Source: Sindora glabra (lineage: Eukaryota; Streptophyta; Magnoliopsida; Fabales; Fabaceae). Taken from it: a DNA stretch of 64,000 nucleotides. The DNA lies in NCBI GenBank assembly GCA_020226215.1, contig CM035226.1, forward strand, positions 66,797,455 through 66,861,454, written 5' to 3'. Positions 60,947 to 64,000 of this stretch are shown here, piece by piece; within the stretch, counting starts at the first letter, position 1; every line of letters starts with the position of its first letter. Below the pieces are notes generated by a model that saw nothing but the letters and a program-made list of their open reading frames with translations, did not search any database and was not told the origin of the DNA. Position numbers and translations under genes: made by a program.

Positions 60947-60957
60947 TGGTATTAGAG
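60947..60957 (+). other. Primer binding site of the right-hand copia element
   Basis: TGGTATTAGAG, one base from TGGTATCAGAG, the complement of initiator tRNA-Met, on the same strand as the copia gag that follows. Confidence 0.7.
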
Positions 60958-61157
60958 TAGGTTATATCAAACTAGAACTCTAATTTCATTAATTGTGATT
61001 TGATTTAATTTTCACTGACAATTTTGTATATGCATTTTATAAATCAAAATTTGTTTATACATTTGAAATTCGTCTATATACATATATATGTATATATATG
61101 TAATCTACGTCAAAGCATATATATATAAATGAATTTCAAATGCCACTGTGCCAAAGC

Positions 61158-61158
<1 letters not shown>

Positions 61159-61217
<59 letters not shown>
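61159..61217. repeat. (TA)n(TG)n compound microsatellite
   Basis: A TA run, then about 23 TG units at 61171-61217. It lies in the copia leader. Confidence 0.95.
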
Positions 61218-61219
<2 letters not shown>

Positions 61220-61563
61220 GTCATGCTTTAACATTATATGTGTGTGTGTGTTTGGTATATATTTTAACATTCTTTTTCATATACATATGCTTTGACTTTC
61301 TATACTTATATATATAAAATGAATTTTATGTTTTACCATTTATATAAATGAAATTTATATTAAACTTTCTAACTTATGTCTTGACATTATATATATATGT
61401 TTTAACATTATGAATTTTTTGATGTTCTTTATATATAATTGTGTTTGGCATTTTATGTATATATATATGTGTATACTTCAATGTTTCCTATAAATATTAT
61501 ATATATTCTAACATTTTGTATGTATACATGTTTGATGTTTTGTGTGTATATATATCATAATTG

Positions 61564-61564
<1 letters not shown>

Positions 61565-61631
<67 letters not shown>
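61565..61631. repeat. (TA)n microsatellite, about 66 bp
   Basis: A pure TA run in the copia leader. The surrounding 61.06-61.63 kb is full of shorter TA and TG runs. Confidence 0.95.
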
Positions 61632-61635
<4 letters not shown>

Positions 61636-62269
61636 GTGCATCTTATTCATGCTTCAGGTTTTATGTGTATGTTCTTTCTTTTCATTTAATTTGGCATGAA
61701 TTTATTAATATTTTGGAAAGTTAACCATAATCATTGAAATTATTTTATGTGTTTTAAGAGTGAAACACATCTTTGAAAATTTTATATAGAGATGAAATTT
61801 TTTTAAAAGGAATTTGGATATATATTTTTCCTATTTAGAATTGAATTAGTGGAGTTAAATATTTATCATCATAGTGATCATTTAACAAGCTAGTGAAATT
61901 TTTTATATCATTAGGGATCTTTTTGTTATTTAAGTTAGTTTATATAATCATTTAACCACAAGAGGTTATTATGTGAATTAATTTGGATAACTTTGAACTT
62001 TTATAATAATAAACAAGTTAATGATTCTTATACCATAAGTATTGGATTTTTCAATTTTATTTATTATTATATTAACTTGATATTTTAAGGGTATTTTAAA
62101 GTCTATTACTTTTTCCACCCATAGGAGAATATGTAATAATATTTTAAGGTACCTAATGTTTAAAAGAAATAAGAACTATTATTTATTACTCATAATATTG
62201 ACTAAATTTTTGCTATTATCATTTTTTCAACTCTATGTTCTTTTTCCTTGAATAATTAATCTTTTTTGA

Positions 62270-64000
62270 TTGAAAGTTTGTTAGAAGGAAATTATAAGAG
62301 ATGGAAGGAGGATGTGGAGTTAGCTTTAACCATGATAGATGTGGATATGGTAATTAGAGTTGAGAAGTTCATTGATTTGACTACTTAAAGCACTATTGAG
62401 GAGAAAACTTATTATAAGAAATAGGATAAGGCCAATCGTGTGGCTTTGATGATGATGAAGAGATCAATCTCTAAGGGTTTAGTTCAAGCTATTCCAACTA
62501 TTGATAATGCTAAAACTTTCTTTACTTCCACTAAGGAAAGGTATGTAGTTTCTGATAAGGTTAAGGTTGGTCAATTGATGGAGAAGTTTATTAATATGAG
62601 GTATAATAGTGTTGGTGGTGTTAATGAGTATATTTTGAGGATGATTATTATTTCTACTAGACTTAATGAGATTGAATGCCTTATTAATGATACTTTTCTT
62701 GTTAACTATGCCCTAAATTCTTTTACCTTCCCAATTTAATGCCTCAAAAAACCTCTTATAATACTTAGAAAGAAAATTGGGATGTTAATATTTTGATATC
62801 CATTTGTACTTAAGAAGAAGAAAGGAAAAAACATGAAGTTTCAAGAGATATAAACTTAGTCAATCAACCACATCCTAAGAAGCTTTTTAATAAAAGAAAA
62901 TTTAAGCCCCAAGGTAAAGATGGTCTTGAAAGAAACCTTGATCATAATCACCATGGTTCTAAACCTATAATAACTAAAGATGAATGTTGATTTTATAAGA
63001 AGATAGGTTATAGATGGAAAGATTGTTTTACTTATATGATGTACTTGGAAAATAAAAATAAGAAGAAAAATAAAAATAAATTAGGTAATTCTTTTGCTTT
63101 TGTTTGCTTTGAATTTGGTTTGATAGATGTTCTTGTTAATTTTTGATGGATTGACTTTAGGGCATTTATCTATATTACTAATACCTAGCAAGGATTCAAG
63201 AACAACCAAAAGCTAAGTAGGATGAAGTCAATCTATATGCAGGAAATGGAGAATGAGTACAAGTGGAATACATAGGCATAGTTGAATTGAAATTAGATTC
63301 AAGATTTATTTTATCCTTGAAGGATACTCTATATGTACAATCCATGAGGTGAAGTTTGATTTCTTTATCAATTCAGATGTTTATTTGAGTTTTAATAATG
63401 GATCTTATCAATTATTTTATAATTTTATTATTATTGGTAATCTTTCAGGATTTAATAGTTTATATAAGTTAAATCTTGATTCTAAACAATTTGTTTCTCT
63501 TCATATCATGAATATTGGTGTTAAAAGGCCTTTATCTAAAGAAAATTCTTTTCTTTTGTGACACAAATGTCTTAATAGGTTAATAAAAGAGAATGTTATT
63601 CCATGTTTTGATAATTTTGATCATGATTATGTTGATTATATTAGATGAAAAATGACTAAAAAAACTAATAGATTTTACTTATAGTAAAGAACTTTTAGAG
63701 ATAATTCACATAGGTATAAATGGTTCTTTTAAAAACACTTTATGTGGAAATAAGTATTCCATTACCTTTATTAATGATTTCTTTTGTTATAACTATGTCT
63801 ACCTTATCGATGATAAGTCATAATCTCTTGAAAAGTTTAAAATTTTTAAAATTAAAGGAAAAAAGCAATATGGTAAAGAGATTAAAATTATGCGGTCCAA
63901 CCATGGTGGTGAGTATTATAGTAGAGTTAATAATATAAGCTAACTTATGGAAATTTTTTCCAAATATTTGTAAGATTGTGGGATAGTTTCCTAAATTACG
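62270..64000 (+). pseudogene. Decayed Ty1/copia gag-pol, 5' part, runs off the right edge
   Basis: Gag starts near 62270 (LLEGNYKRWKEDVELALTMID, with stops at about 62385 and 62423). It continues as an open block at 62440-62739 with KERYVVSDKVKVGQLMEKF, MRYNSVGGVNEYILRM and NDTFLVNYALNSF. A damaged zinc knuckle lies near 62985-63040 (FYKKIGYRWKDCF). The protease region near 63130-63160 has lost its catalytic DSG. A pre-integrase and integrase block from about 63560 has LNRLIKENVIPCFDNFD, ELLEIIHIGINGSF, FINDFFCYNYVYLID and RSNHGGEYYS. Residue by residue it resembles the element at 41165-45269, so the two belong to the same or sister lineages. It is much more decayed. Confidence 0.85.

Noticed and set aside
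45950..61700. Interspaced direct repeats considered as a CRISPR-like array
   Set aside because: The repeats are dinucleotide microsatellites and transposon subterminal motifs in a plant genome. There are no regular unique spacers.

Overview
This is a very AT-rich stretch of plant nuclear DNA. It holds genes with GT-AG introns, Ty1/copia, Ty3/gypsy, LINE and CACTA elements, small MITE-like elements with TTA target duplications, and long microsatellites. The protein families (a plant cluster III diacylglycerol kinase and plant-only DUF3774 wound-induced proteins) point to a flowering plant, probably a eudicot; the species cannot be read from the sequence. A run of exactly 100 N (55414-55513) marks an assembly gap.

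Layout. 1-1.9 kb: degenerate Ty3/gypsy gag-protease-RT on the minus strand, cut by the window edge. About 3.25-5.83 kb: copy A of an unclassified 2.5-kb dispersed repeat. About 6.42-7.99 kb: an isolated LTR-like block with an internal tandem duplication. 11.5-11.9 kb: three tandem units of about 124 bp. 12.5-16.5 kb: three elements with PIF/Harbinger-like ends. 17.3-24.3 kb: a complete 12-coding-exon diacylglycerol kinase gene (DGK5-like, + strand). 24.6-30.7 kb: a decayed copia element (minus strand), interrupted by another LTR-like block. 33.2-35.0 kb: a duplicated block upstream of the first wound-induced gene.

35.1-55.4 kb: a tandem array of three intact intronless DUF3774 genes (WIP-a at 35418, WIP-b at 47464, WIP-c at 53589), all on the + strand. 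They share promoters and 3' flanks. Between them lie repeat copy B (37.3-39.8 kb), a complete copia element with LTRs, PBS, PPT and a 5-bp target duplication (40078-47093), and a non-autonomous CACTA-like element (50655-52527). The copia element sits in the upstream flank of WIP-b, and the matching flank of WIP-c keeps the empty site. The sequence therefore orders events: tandem duplication first, copia insertion later. 56.5-60.5 kb: a degenerate L1-type LINE (minus strand). 60.6-64.0 kb: the 5' part of a decayed copia element (+ strand) running off the right edge.

Only four genes look functional: the lipid kinase, which makes the signalling lipid phosphatidic acid, and the three small wound-induced proteins. 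Both gene types belong to families tied to stress and wounding, and all four upstream regions contain CGCG cores of the kind bound by CAMTA factors. Co-regulation is only a suggestion. I saw no CRISPR array, operon, rRNA or convincing tRNA gene.
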